Notes: generated from the letters alone by a model not told the origin. 64,000 bases of DNA from Pseudarthrobacter sp. NamE5 (GCF_005796225.1 NZ_VAHO01000006.1:62001-126000); one strand, 5' to 3'. Shown: positions 7,378 to 15,670, counted from the stretch's first letter. Program-made: numbers and translations.

Positions 7378-8844
7378 GTGTCATCAAGCACTCCCGTAGG
7401 TTCTGCCGAACGTCCGCTGCGCGTCGCCGTTGTGGGCTCCGGCCCGGCCGGCGTCTATGCCGCCGACATCCTCACCAAGAGCGAAGCTGTCAAGAGCGGC
7501 GAGCTGACCGTGAGCATCGACCTGTTCGACCGCTACCCGGCACCCTACGGCCTGATCCGCTACGGCGTGGCCCCGGACCACCCCCGCATCAAGGGCATCG
7601 TCAACGCCCTGCACAAGGTCCTGGACCGCGGCGACATCCGCTTCTTCGGCAACGTGGACTACGGCACGGACCTCACCATCGAGGACCTGCGCACGCACTA
7701 CGACGCCGTGATCTTCGCCACCGGCGCCATCAAGGACGCGGACCTGAACATCCCCGGCATTGAGCTTGAGGGTTCCTTCGGCGGCGCAGACTTTGTCTCC
7801 TGGTACGACGGCCACCCGGACGTTCCCCGCGAATGGCCGCTGGACGCCAAGGAAATCGCCGTGATCGGCAACGGCAACGTGGCCCTGGACGTGGCCCGCG
7901 TCCTGTCCAAGCACGCCGATGACCTGGTCACCACCGAAATCCCGGACAATGTCTACGCCGGACTGAAGGCCTCGCCCGTCACCGACGTGCACGTCTTCGG
8001 CCGCCGCGGCCCCGCCCAGGTCAAGTTCACCCCGCTGGAGCTGCGCGAACTGTCCCACTCCAAGGACGTGGACATCATCCTGTACCCGGAGGATTTCGAG
8101 TTCGATGAGGAATCGGACCGCCAAATCCAGACCAACAACCAGACCAAGACGATGGTGGGTACCCTCACCAACTGGATCGCGGAGCAGCCCGAGGATCTTT
8201 CCGAGCTGAAGGCTTCCCGCCGCCTGCACCTGCACTTCCTGCACAGCCCGGTGGCGATCTATGACGACGCCGAGACTCCGGGCAAGGTGGCCGGCATCAA
8301 GTTCGAGCGCACCGAGCTGGACGGCACGGGCAACGCCCGCGGCACCGGCGAGTACGTGGACTATCCGGTCCAGGCCGTGTACCGCGCCATCGGCTACTTC
8401 GGTTCCGCTCTTCCGGAGATCGAATTCGACCACAAGAAGGGTGTCATCCCGAACCACGGCGGCCGCGTCCTTGATGCCTCCGGCGCGCACGTGCCAGGCA
8501 TCTACGCCACGGGCTGGATCAAGCGCGGACCGGTCGGCCTGATCGGGCACACCAAGGGCGACGCCCTCGAGACCGTCACTTACCTGCTGGAAGACCGGGA
8601 AAACCTGCCGGTGGCCAGCGTTCCCGCGGAGGATGCCGTCGTCGAACTGCTGGACTCCCGCGGCGTGAAGTTCACCAGCTGGGAAGGCTGGCTGGCCCTG
8701 GACGCCCACGAACTCGCCCTCGGCGCAGCGGCCACCGAGGCCGGCGGTTCGCACGGCGTTGAGGTCAAGCGTGAGCGCATCAAGGTGGTACCGCGCGAGG
8801 ACATGGTCAACATCTCCCGCGATGGCGTTGCCGCCCAGGTCTAA
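7378..8844 (+). CDS. fprA: Ferredoxin/flavodoxin-NADP+ reductase, FprA type (copy 1)
   Basis: A 488-residue FAD protein of the adrenodoxin-reductase/FprA family, passing electrons between NADPH and ferredoxin. The FAD-binding motif VAVVGSGPAGVYAADIL is near residue 15. The NADPH-binding motif VIGNGNVALDVARVL is near 160. The family block WIKRGPVGLIGHTKGDALE is near 380. The GTG start has a good AAAAGGAA Shine-Dalgarno. A close paralogue lies at 24145-25575. Position after siroheme synthase suggests it supplies reduced ferredoxin for assimilatory sulfite (or nitrite) reduction; that is inference. A strong terminator follows. Confidence 0.93.
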   Translation: MSSSTPVGSAERPLRVAVVGSGPAGVYAADILTKSEAVKSGELTVSIDLFDRYPAPYGLIRYGVAPDHPRIKGIVNALHKVLDRGDIRFFGNVDYGTDLTIEDLRTHYDAVIFATGAIKDADLNIPGIELEGSFGGADFVSWYDGHPDVPREWPLDAKEIAVIGNGNVALDVARVLSKHADDLVTTEIPDNVYAGLKASPVTDVHVFGRRGPAQVKFTPLELRELSHSKDVDIILYPEDFEFDEESDRQIQTNNQTKTMVGTLTNWIAEQPEDLSELKASRRLHLHFLHSPVAIYDDAETPGKVAGIKFERTELDGTGNARGTGEYVDYPVQAVYRAIGYFGSALPEIEFDHKKGVIPNHGGRVLDASGAHVPGIYATGWIKRGPVGLIGHTKGDALETVTYLLEDRENLPVASVPAEDAVVELLDSRGVKFTSWEGWLALDAHELALGAAATEAGGSHGVEVKRERIKVVPREDMVNISRDGVAAQV

Positions 8845-8855
8845 AGAACAATTTT

Positions 8856-8903
8856 AAGAAAGCCGGCAGGGCGGGATGGAGTTCCCGCGCTGCCGGCTTT
8901 CTT
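8856..8903. terminator. Bidirectional terminator between fprA and the convergent gene
   Basis: AAGAAAGCCGGCAG (8856-8869) pairs with CTGCCGGCTTTCTT (8890-8903); an inner CGGG/CCCG extends the stem. It has A/T tracts on both sides and lies between the stops of two convergent genes. Confidence 0.85.
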
Positions 8904-8917
8904 CCCGTTAACCCGGG

Positions 8918-10213
8918 TTATTTACCGGCACCGCCTGCGGCCATGAGTTCCAGCCGCTTGAGCGTCTCACGGTTCCGTACGGTGATCATGGGGTCCAGGA
9001 GGAACTTGGGCATCAGCTTGCCGGGGCCGCGGATGGCGTCCTCGGTAATGGTGACTTTGCAGGTATCACCCTGGTCCTCCAGCGTGATGGCCACTTTGGC
9101 TTCCCCCAGCGGCCACCCTCTCGCCACAATCTCAAGCGAGCGTTCGGGCTCCACCGATGTCACGCTGGTGCTGTCATTGATCAGGAAGGGCCAAGCGCCC
9201 ACGGAATGGTGCAGCCGTGAACCGGCGTGCGGCCAGAGGTCGTCCACCGCCCGGATCCGGGAGGCACCCACCACCCAGCCGGAGTAGAGCCAGCCGTCGG
9301 CAATCACGCGCCAGACGTCGGCCGCGGGGGAGTTGAACACCTGGGACACGGTTGCCATGGTCTTCCTTTCTGTTGCTGCTGTGCCGGCAAGGCCGGCCGT
9401 GGTGTGGTCCGCTGGGGTGGAAGGTACGACGGCGGCAGGAACCTTGCGCTGCGCTGCCAGGTAGGAGGGCTCCCGGAGGCGGCGGCTCCAGGCGTAAACC
9501 TCCAACCCGGGCAGCTGATTCGCCAGCGGGTCGAAGCGCAGGGGAGTGTCGCCCGGGTGGGGGCCTGCGTGGAGGCGGAGCTCCCCGCACTGGTGCCACG
9601 GACCGGTGAGCCTGGCCCAATATAGGCCGAGCACCCATTCGCCTGAGGCCAGCGACCCCTCGGGCAACTCCAGGGTCCGCAGCCCCAGGAGGACTGGGCC
9701 TTTCGGCCCCCGGTACGGCATGAGGGTTGTCAGGGTGGCGCTTGCGACGTCTAATTTTGGCTGGAGCAGGAACCGGCCCGGCAGCCGCCAGCCGGTGGAG
9801 GAGAAAAGGATGTCGGCAGGGCTGCCGCTGGCTGCGTGGCGGCCGCTGGAAGAACCGGGACCGGGGGTGATCCGCAGGGCCAGGCCCAGGATGTCCGGCA
9901 AGGTCTGAGGCAGCCCCGCGGATCTGGAGAACCTCGCCTGCACGGTGTCCAGCCCCGGGGTGTCCACCCAGTCCACTCCGCTTGGCTCCTGGCCGGTACC
10001 TGTCCTCGCCAGCTCCCCGGAGAGTCCCACGCCGTCCGGGTGGATGGGGCGGTCGGGCCGTGCCAGCTTCAGGAGCCGGAACAGTCCCGCGAAGGCGCGG
10101 CCAGCGGCCTCCGTGGCGGCACGAGCCGGGTCCCCCCGCATGCCCAAGGCTGTGTTCGCGGCCAAGCCGCCGCCGTCGTCCGTTCTCTGTTCACTCGGCA
10201 CGTGCTGCTTCAT
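8918..10213 (-). CDS. Two-domain protein: catalase-fold-like region joined to an SRPBCC domain
   Basis: An uninterrupted 431-codon frame. Residues 1 to about 285 resemble uncharacterised actinobacterial proteins with a catalase-like layout (GLDTVQARFSRSAGLPQTLP, DILGLALRITPG, DILFSSTGWRLPGRFLL); I do not see a clear haem tyrosine. From residue 286 a complete SRPBCC protein follows (MATVSQVFNSPAADVWRVIADG to the C-terminus, 146 residues). A strong Shine-Dalgarno (GAAAGGAAGA, 9361-9370) lies 2 nt before an internal ATG at 9358. The SRPBCC part can therefore probably be made alone, and this may be two genes that lost the separating stop. The start ATG at 10213 has an AGGGGG site; an in-frame GTG lies 18 nt upstream. 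Function is unknown; the domain calls are tentative. Confidence 0.65.
   Translation of the reverse strand: MKQHVPSEQRTDDGGGLAANTALGMRGDPARAATEAAGRAFAGLFRLLKLARPDRPIHPDGVGLSGELARTGTGQEPSGVDWVDTPGLDTVQARFSRSAGLPQTLPDILGLALRITPGPGSSSGRHAASGSPADILFSSTGWRLPGRFLLQPKLDVASATLTTLMPYRGPKGPVLLGLRTLELPEGSLASGEWVLGLYWARLTGPWHQCGELRLHAGPHPGDTPLRFDPLANQLPGLEVYAWSRRLREPSYLAAQRKVPAAVVPSTPADHTTAGLAGTAATERKTMATVSQVFNSPAADVWRVIADGWLYSGWVVGASRIRAVDDLWPHAGSRLHHSVGAWPFLINDSTSVTSVEPERSLEIVARGWPLGEAKVAITLEDQGDTCKVTITEDAIRGPGKLMPKFLLDPMITVRNRETLKRLELMAAGGAGK
9358..9370 (-). promoter_or_regulatory. Internal ribosome-binding site and start codon
   Basis: GAAAGGAAGA (9361-9370 on the minus strand) is followed by ATG with its A at 9358, inside the 8918-10213 frame and exactly at the boundary between its two domains. 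It would give a free-standing 146-residue SRPBCC protein. Confidence 0.6.
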
Positions 10214-10242
10214 GCTTAACCCCCTACCCACAAAAGGCGGAA

Positions 10243-11070
10243 CTACATGCGTCCGAACCGCGACCGGATCAGGGCGAAGATTCCGTAGGCGATGAACCCG
10301 GCCCCGATGGCGACCAGCAGGTACGGCCCCCAGGGATGGTCACGGAGGGCTTTGAGGCTGCCGTCGAGGCCGGTGGATTCGTCCGGGTTGTGCTTGGCAG
10401 CGGCGATGACGAACAGCAGTCCGGTAAGAAGCAGGGCGATGCCCTTGGCGATGTGGCCGGTAATGCCCAGGCCGTCAATGATCCTGCCCCGCCGCCTGCC
10501 ATCGAAGTAGAAAAGTTCTTCCTTAAAGCCCCGCCGCGCGCCCTTCCACACGAAGTAGATGCCGATGCCCACGATGGTCAGGCCCAGTGCCACCAGGGCC
10601 CACAGTCCCCAAGGCGTGGCCATCAGAGAGGCACTGAAATCCCGGGTGCTTTCGCTGGAGTCGCCCCGCAGCCCGACCGCGAAACCGGCGAAGCTCACCC
10701 CGACGCTGCTGTAGGCAATGGCCAGAAATCCCGAGGAAATCAGCTTGGCCACCCGTTCCTTGCGGGGAGCGCGCCGCATCCGCAGGGTGGCTTCGCTCGC
10801 CTGCCAAAGACCGAGGCCGAAACATGCAAGGACGCAGGCCCACATCACCAGCGGACCCCATGCATTGGCGGCCAACTGTTCAATCGCCCCGGTAGGTTCC
10901 GCCTCCCCGGGCTGGCCGAAGGCAACGGCGATGGCGATGGCACCGATGATCACGTGGAGCAGGGCCATGACGGCGAATCCCGCGCGCGCCAGGACGTCGA
11001 GGACCTTGTGGTTGGATGCCTCCTCGACCGCGTCAGCGGCCTGGCTAAGAGTGGATTCCCCGTCGGACAT
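10243..11070 (-). CDS. DUF1206 family membrane protein
   Basis: A 275-residue integral membrane protein with six hydrophobic segments arranged as three repeats of a two-helix unit (GFAVMALLHVIIGAIAIAVA, then FLAIAYSSVGVSFAGFAVG, then IAKGIALLLTGLLFVIAA). This is the pattern of DUF1206. Arg/Lys-rich loops, such as MRRAPRKER, lie between repeats. The family is widespread in actinobacteria and bacteroidetes with no known biochemical role. It starts 3 nt after the stop of the preceding 96-residue gene, so the two are co-transcribed. The next gene downstream starts 29 nt further on and has its own ribosome-binding site. Confidence 0.85.
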   Translation of the reverse strand: MSDGESTLSQAADAVEEASNHKVLDVLARAGFAVMALLHVIIGAIAIAVAFGQPGEAEPTGAIEQLAANAWGPLVMWACVLACFGLGLWQASEATLRMRRAPRKERVAKLISSGFLAIAYSSVGVSFAGFAVGLRGDSSESTRDFSASLMATPWGLWALVALGLTIVGIGIYFVWKGARRGFKEELFYFDGRRRGRIIDGLGITGHIAKGIALLLTGLLFVIAAAKHNPDESTGLDGSLKALRDHPWGPYLLVAIGAGFIAYGIFALIRSRFGRM

Positions 11071-11073
11071 CGG

Positions 11074-11364
11074 TCAGCCGTTCATCGGCCCTTCGGCGCG
11101 CAGCTTCTCGGCGCCGGGTCCCTCGACGTGCACGGTGCAGCGGACCACGAGCTTTCCGGGGGCGTTGTCGAGTTCCACGAGCGAATCGTCTGCGCTGAGC
11201 ACGGTAAACACCTGGGAGTCAGCCACCACGGACACCCCCTTGGCCTTCGCTGTCTCCCGCGCATTGGCCAGCGCCTCGGCCTGGAGGTTTTTGACGTACG
11301 CACTTTCGTGTTCCCGTGCCGGGTCCCCGAAGGCCCAGCCGAACAGAGTCCCTGTAATTCCCAT
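11074..11364 (-). CDS. Conserved hypothetical protein, 96 residues
   Basis: A small soluble protein I do not recognise. It begins MGITGTLFGWAFGDPA and has a charged helix (HESAYVKNLQAEALANARETAKAKG). A predicted beta half follows (VVADSQVFTVLSADDSLVELDN, then KLVVRCTVHVEGP). The start is supported by a TAATAT box at 11372-11377, 7 nt before the ATG, with no Shine-Dalgarno, so the transcript is probably leaderless. It is the first gene of a two-gene unit with the DUF1206 membrane protein. Its promoter region abuts the operator-like palindrome at 11416-11429 that precedes the divergent gene. Confidence 0.6.
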   Translation of the reverse strand: MGITGTLFGWAFGDPAREHESAYVKNLQAEALANARETAKAKGVSVVADSQVFTVLSADDSLVELDNAPGKLVVRCTVHVEGPGAEKLRAEGPMNG

Positions 11365-11415
11365 GGCGACGATATTACGCGTTCCACTTCAGGAAGACGG
11401 GCTTTCGTAACATTA

Positions 11416-11429
11416 GTAAGTGTGCTTAC
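11416..11429. promoter_or_regulatory. Operator-like palindrome GTAAG-N4-CTTAC
   Basis: GTAAGTGTGCTTAC is a perfect inverted repeat centred between the divergent genes starting at 11364 (minus) and 11514 (plus), in an AT-rich patch. It looks like a transcription-factor site; the regulator is unknown. Confidence 0.5.
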
Positions 11430-11513
11430 CATAGGCGGACCATGACCTTGATGGACACGGCAAGTCCGCACAAGCGGCATCTCGGCACCAGTTCAACGTT
11501 AGGAATGCACATC

Positions 11514-12050
11514 ATGGCAGGAAATCTCTTTGCCCGGTCAGTTCACGATCTGACGGCAGCAGCGTGGTTCGGCGGATCCCTCATGGGTGCCATCGGCCTG
11601 AACGGAGCCGCGGCAGCGGCCAAGGACCCTTCCGAGCGGACCCGGCTTTCAAGCGCGGGCTGGATGAAGTGGGCCCCGTTCCAGACGGCGGCGTTCGCCT
11701 CACACCTGGTGGCGGACCTTGCCATCGCCCTGGAGAACAAGGAACGCATCGCCAAGCAGGAGGGCGTTGCCCGGGACACGGTGATCAAGACTGCTGTCAC
11801 TGTGGCCGGCGCAGCGGTGACCCTTTACTCGGGCATCCTGGGCAAGAAGGTTGAAAAGCTGGCGGGTGAGGGTGCCGAGGGTGCCACCGAGCCGCGGCCG
11901 GGATCCTCGGAAGAGCTCAAGGCGGCCCAGCAGCAGCTGAAGACGCTGCAGTGGGTCATCCCGGCGTTTGCCGGACTGGTGATTGTCCTCGGGGCCAAGC
12001 ACGGCGAGATGCAGCGTCCCAAGAACGTGCTGGCCGGCCTTCGCTCCTAG
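11514..12050 (+). CDS. Conserved hypothetical membrane protein, 178 residues
   Basis: A 178-residue protein of an uncharacterised actinobacterial family. Residues 1-30 (MAGNLFARSVHDLTAAAWFGGSLMGAIGLN) form a hydrophobic segment, followed by further weakly hydrophobic segments (VIKTAVTVAGAAVTLYSGILG and WVIPAFAGLVIVLGAK). The middle contains a charged linker rich in Glu and Pro. Start choice: the ATG at 11514 has AGGAA about 9 nt upstream, preferred to ATGs at 11442 and 11505. It is transcribed away from the DUF1206 unit across an operator-like palindrome, hinting at shared control of envelope-related functions. No enzyme motif is seen. Confidence 0.65.
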   Translation: MAGNLFARSVHDLTAAAWFGGSLMGAIGLNGAAAAAKDPSERTRLSSAGWMKWAPFQTAAFASHLVADLAIALENKERIAKQEGVARDTVIKTAVTVAGAAVTLYSGILGKKVEKLAGEGAEGATEPRPGSSEELKAAQQQLKTLQWVIPAFAGLVIVLGAKHGEMQRPKNVLAGLRS

Positions 12051-12087
12051 GGGCGCGAACCGCCGCTTGCGGCGGTACGGGCAGAAT

Positions 12088-12131
12088 GTACGACGACGGT
12101 CCGGCACCCAGGTGCCGGACCGTCGTCGTAC
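12088..12131. terminator. Long perfect hairpin, bidirectional terminator
   Basis: A 21-bp perfect stem starting GTACGACGACGG (12088-12108) pairs with 12111-12131 across a 2-nt loop, between the convergent genes ending at 12050 and 12216. It has no U-tract but is unusually stable. Confidence 0.75.
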
Positions 12132-12143
12132 GTTCCTCCCGGT

Positions 12144-12209
12144 GGAGTATTTGTCCAGCTATGCAGGACTCCCAAGTCCCGGAAGTCTGCATAGCTGGAC
12201 CAAAACTCC
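12144..12209. repeat. 66-bp hairpin element, second type
   Basis: The left arm begins GGAGTATTTGTCCAGCTATG; the right arm ends with the near complement of that stretch, reading CATAGCTGGACCAAAACTCC. It has the same overall length as the palindromes at 7285 and 49299 but unrelated sequence. It lies beside the terminator at 12088 in the same convergent gap and looks like a dispersed palindromic element. Confidence 0.6.
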
Positions 12210-12215
12210 GTGTGG

Positions 12216-13472
12216 CTAGATTGGTTTTGTTCCGGCAGGAGGCAGGTCCGGGTTCATGTCTTCCAGGTTCGGGTCCTCCGCGGTCCACACCTGGATGATC
12301 GCCCAGGCGACGGCGGCCAGCGGCACGGACAGCACAGCGCCTACGATGCCGGCCAGGATGGTGCCGGCAGTCAGGGCCATCAGGATCACCAAGGCGTGCA
12401 GCTGCAGCGACTTGCCCATGACGATCGGCTGCAGGAGGTCGCCTTCGAGCTGGTTGACGGCAATGACCACCGCCACCACGATCAGGGCGACAACCGGCCC
12501 GTTTGCCACCAGTGCCACGAGGGCCGCCAGGATCCCCGCCACGGTTGCGCCAACCAGCGGGATGAAGGCGCCGATGAATACGATGATGGCCAGCGGGATG
12601 GCCAGGGGCACCTGCAGGATCAGCAGCGCGGTGCCGATGGCCACGGTGTCCACCAGGGCCACGATGGCGGTGCCGCGCACGTAGCCGCCGAGGACCTCCA
12701 GGGTGCGGCTTCCCACCCGGCGCAGCTTCGCTTCACGCGGGCCGCTGAAGGGGCGGAGGAAGAAGTTCCAGATCTTTTCGCCATCCTTCAGGAAGAAGAA
12801 CAGGATGACGACCATAAGGCTGGCCCCGGCAATGAACTCGGTGACCACTGAAAGTCCGGTGATGGCGCCCGAGCGGACCTGGCTGCTGGTGGCAAATTCG
12901 GCGATACCCTGCCTCGCCTGGTTTATCTGCTCCTGGTCAATGGGGATGGGCCCGGTCAGCAGGAACCGCTGCAGCTCGTCGAGGCCGGAAGAAGCCTGGG
13001 CCGCCAGCTCGCCCCACTGGTTGCGGACGGAGAAGTAGATGACGGTGGATACCCCACCCAGCACCAGCAGGAGGCCTATGAAGGCTATGCCGGTAGCAAG
13101 TCCTCCGCGGAGCCCCCGGCGCCGGAGCATGTTGACGAACGGACCGATGGCCGCGGCCAGGATCAGCGCTATCAGGATCGGGATGACCAGGAGCTTGATC
13201 TGCATGAGCGCGTAAACCGAAACCACGGCCACGGTGAGGATCAGCAGTATCTGGGCGGCGCGGATGCCGACCCTGCCCAGGCCGTCACCCCAGAGCTCGC
13301 GGGGGGACTTGGGTTCCCGGGGCCTCCGGGCCGGACCGGAACCGGGCGCCTGTCCCTGCCCATGGCGTTCCGCCTGTCCGGCGGCCGCGGCTGCAGCAGG
13401 TGATCCCGCCGCTCCCGGCGGCGGTTGTTCTTGGCTTACATCGTGCTCGGTCACGCGTGATGATCGCGCCAT
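12216..13472 (-). CDS. AI-2E family transporter (PerM/UPF0118)
   Basis: A 418-residue polytopic membrane protein of the AI-2E exporter/PerM superfamily. A roughly 70-residue Pro/Ala/Gly-rich cytoplasmic N-terminus precedes about eight membrane segments, beginning AAQILLILTVAVVSVYALM. The family block IPLAIIVFIGAFIPLVGATVAG is in the C-terminal half, followed by NQLEGDLLQPIVMGKSLQLH, the most conserved region of the family. Members have been linked to autoinducer export or Na+/H+ exchange; the substrate here is unknown. The start ATG has a GAGGAG Shine-Dalgarno. It is monocistronic, with its own terminator region downstream. Confidence 0.9.
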   Translation of the reverse strand: MARSSRVTEHDVSQEQPPPGAAGSPAAAAAAGQAERHGQGQAPGSGPARRPREPKSPRELWGDGLGRVGIRAAQILLILTVAVVSVYALMQIKLLVIPILIALILAAAIGPFVNMLRRRGLRGGLATGIAFIGLLLVLGGVSTVIYFSVRNQWGELAAQASSGLDELQRFLLTGPIPIDQEQINQARQGIAEFATSSQVRSGAITGLSVVTEFIAGASLMVVILFFFLKDGEKIWNFFLRPFSGPREAKLRRVGSRTLEVLGGYVRGTAIVALVDTVAIGTALLILQVPLAIPLAIIVFIGAFIPLVGATVAGILAALVALVANGPVVALIVVAVVIAVNQLEGDLLQPIVMGKSLQLHALVILMALTAGTILAGIVGAVLSVPLAAVAWAIIQVWTAEDPNLEDMNPDLPPAGTKPI

Positions 13473-13554
13473 GGGAACTCCTCATCGTCGGCGTGCCTGC
13501 CGCGCCGGGTGGAGGGCAGGCACGACTACCTCAGATAGTAAGCCTACTGACCGA

Positions 13555-14235
13555 TTAGGCTGCGAGCCACTCCGCGCAGGAATTCAGGTTCCGGTTGACC
13601 GTGGCAACTGCAGCCTCCGCGTCCCGGCGTTCAATGGCGTCCACCAGGAGGTCGTGCCCCTCGTGCGGGCGTCCATCGAAACCCGGCCGGCGCTGCTGCC
13701 TGAGGAGGTCCTGGTGGAACACAGCCCCAAAACTGGCATAGAGCTCGTGCAGCAGGGGATTGCCGGATGCCTGGGCCACCCGTTCGTGGAATTCCCAGTC
13801 GGCCCGCGCCCACGCCCCGTAATCTTCGCCGCCCCAGGCCTGGTCCCGGAAGGCGAGCAGCCCCCGCAGGGCCGTGACGTCGTCGGCCGTTGCATTGCGC
13901 ACTGCCAGCCGCGCCGCCTGCGTATCCAGGGCCAGCCGGACTTCCAAAATGTGCTCCTCAGTATGGTCCTGGTACATCCGTCGGGCCGCCCCGGAAATCT
14001 CGCTCGTGGCGCGGACATAGGTGCCGTCACCGCGGCGGACTTCCAGGATGCCGCTGTGGGCAAGGGCCTTGATGGCCTCGCGCAGGGTGCCGCGCGAGAC
14101 GCCCAGGCCTGCGACGAGCTCGGTTTCGGACGGAATGCGCTGGTTCAGGGACCACTCGCCGGACTGGACCATGGACCGCAGCTTTGCGGTGACCTCGTCC
14201 GCCAGCGGCGGGCGGGAGGAGGGACTCAGGGCCAT
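13555..14235 (-). CDS. GntR-family (FadR subfamily) transcriptional regulator
   Basis: A 226-residue regulator. The N-terminal winged helix-turn-helix spans about residues 10-75 (RSMVQSGEWSLNQRIPSETE, then LVAGLGVSRGTLREAIKALA). A C-terminal all-helical FCD ligand-binding domain follows, with the metal-coordinating residues Asp and His expected in ILEVRLALDTQAARLAV, WEFHERVAQASGNPLL and EGHDLLVDAIERRD. The start ATG is 5 nt after the stop of the MFS gene, with GGAGGG upstream, so the two form an operon. It probably controls its own operon in response to the transported compound. ATGTTTG repeats at the operon promoter are a candidate operator. Confidence 0.9.
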   Translation of the reverse strand: MALSPSSRPPLADEVTAKLRSMVQSGEWSLNQRIPSETELVAGLGVSRGTLREAIKALAHSGILEVRRGDGTYVRATSEISGAARRMYQDHTEEHILEVRLALDTQAARLAVRNATADDVTALRGLLAFRDQAWGGEDYGAWARADWEFHERVAQASGNPLLHELYASFGAVFHQDLLRQQRRPGFDGRPHEGHDLLVDAIERRDAEAAVATVNRNLNSCAEWLAA

Positions 14236-14240
14236 GGGTA

Positions 14241-15521
14241 CTACTTCCCTCCTGCCGCGCCGGTCATGGCCCTGCCCGTGATCAGGTGGGCAACCACCGT
14301 CTGGACCACCGCCAGGGCGAGGAGCAGCAGCAGGGGCAGGGTCCACCCGCCGGACGCGTCATGGATCAGCCCCATCCCGAACGGCCCGGCGGTCGCGAGC
14401 AGGTATCCGGTGGACTGGGCCAGTGTGGACAGCGCCGTCGTCTCGGCCGTGCTTGCCCCGCTCCGGCTGATCATCACCATCACCAGCGGGAAGATGCCCA
14501 AACCGAACCCCAGCAGGGCAGCAGGAATGGCGGCCAGTCCCACCGGCAGGACCAGCAGCAGTGCCAGCCCAACCACCATGGTGAGGCTGACCAGGTAAAA
14601 GGCCGGCCGCAGCATCCGTGCCCGGGAACCGATGGCGATCAGCATCATGCCGGCCGGAACGGACACGAGCTGCATCAGCCCGAACATCAGTCCGCTCTCG
14701 GAGGCGCTGAGCCCCATGGTGGTCAGCATGTAGGGGAACCAGCTCAGCAGCGCATACGCAAGCAGGGCCTGGAGCGTGAAGATCGCGGTGAGGAGCGTCC
14801 CCTTGCGGGTGCGCAGCAGCGGCCAGGGCGAAACGTGGCCGGCGGTCGAGCGGGGGCGGTTGCGGTGGGCGTGCAGTGCCACGGGGAGGAACCCCACAAG
14901 CGCGGCGACGGCGGTAATGCCGATCGCCCCGACGGCGGCGGACGGTGAACCGAGTGCCTGGGCCAGCGGCACCACGGCGACGGCCGTCACCGTGGCCCCC
15001 GTGGTCATGGTTACCGTGTACACGGCAGTCATCAGCGAGGTCCGGTGCGCGAAGTGTTCCCGGATGAAGGACGGCATGGCCACGTTGCAGACGGCGAGTC
15101 CAGACATGCCCACCACGCTGCCGGCCACCAGCATGCCCGTGGCGGGGATGCCGCGCAGGAGGAGTCCGCCGGCGAGCAGCGCGAGGGCCACCAGGATTGC
15201 CTTCTCGACGCCCAGCCGCCCCGTCAGCCAGGAGGTGGCGGCCCCTGCCAGCGCAAAACACAGGGTGGGGATGGACGGGATGACCGCGGCCACCAGCGTC
15301 CCATAGCCGAGGACCGCCTGCAGGTCGTGCAGCAGTGCCGAGGCGCCGGTGATGCCTGCCCGCAGGTTCAGTCCGATCAGCACCAGGGCTATGACAGCGA
15401 AGACGACGGCGGAACGGGGCTTGGCCGGTGTTCCTTCCCTCGGGGCGGCCGCGGGAGTGGCAGGCGGGGCGGGGCTGGAGACAGCGGGCGCGGTGGCAGT
15501 AGAAGGGGAGGAGGCGGGCAT
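14241..15521 (-). CDS. MFS transporter, CynX/NimT (cyanate/nitroimidazole permease-like) family
   Basis: A 426-residue major facilitator protein with a roughly 35-residue Ala/Pro-rich N-terminal tail and twelve hydrophobic segments. The first segment, FAVIALVLIGLNLRAGITG, is characteristic of the CynX/YeaN branch (LNLR motif in TM1). Substrates in this branch are poorly defined (cyanate and 2-nitroimidazole are proposed in E. coli). It is the first gene of an operon with the GntR/FadR regulator immediately downstream, suggesting a small organic acid or cyanate-like substrate under self-regulation. The ribosome-binding site is weak (GAAGAG). A TAACCT box lies 13 nt upstream of the ATG. Confidence 0.85.
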   Translation of the reverse strand: MPASSPSTATAPAVSSPAPPATPAAAPREGTPAKPRSAVVFAVIALVLIGLNLRAGITGASALLHDLQAVLGYGTLVAAVIPSIPTLCFALAGAATSWLTGRLGVEKAILVALALLAGGLLLRGIPATGMLVAGSVVGMSGLAVCNVAMPSFIREHFAHRTSLMTAVYTVTMTTGATVTAVAVVPLAQALGSPSAAVGAIGITAVAALVGFLPVALHAHRNRPRSTAGHVSPWPLLRTRKGTLLTAIFTLQALLAYALLSWFPYMLTTMGLSASESGLMFGLMQLVSVPAGMMLIAIGSRARMLRPAFYLVSLTMVVGLALLLVLPVGLAAIPAALLGFGLGIFPLVMVMISRSGASTAETTALSTLAQSTGYLLATAGPFGMGLIHDASGGWTLPLLLLLALAVVQTVVAHLITGRAMTGAAGGK

Positions 15522-15534
15522 CTCTTCAGCGTAA

Positions 15535-15553
15535 AGGTTAGATGTTTGATGTT
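15535..15553 (-). promoter_or_regulatory. Candidate promoter and operator of the MFS-GntR operon
   Basis: On the minus strand a TAACCT -10-like box (15535-15540) is directly preceded by a tandem repeat, ATGTTTG ATGTTT on the plus strand (15541-15553). The position is that of an operator for the GntR regulator encoded in the operon. Confidence 0.4.
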
Positions 15554-15670
15554 TCGGCTTTTGTGGTGAAGCTCTCCCGGCTTCCCGGCAGCGGGGAATA
15601 GACTGCCAGCGGATGCCCGGACGCCAGCGGCGGATCCGGAGCCGGCATGCTCAGATGCGGAAGGACGGCT

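Noticed and set aside
9982..11445. 487-codon plus-strand frame across three minus-strand genes
   Set aside because: Low-complexity, Pro/Arg-rich translation with no recognisable domain; the minus-strand genes have good starts and family resemblance.
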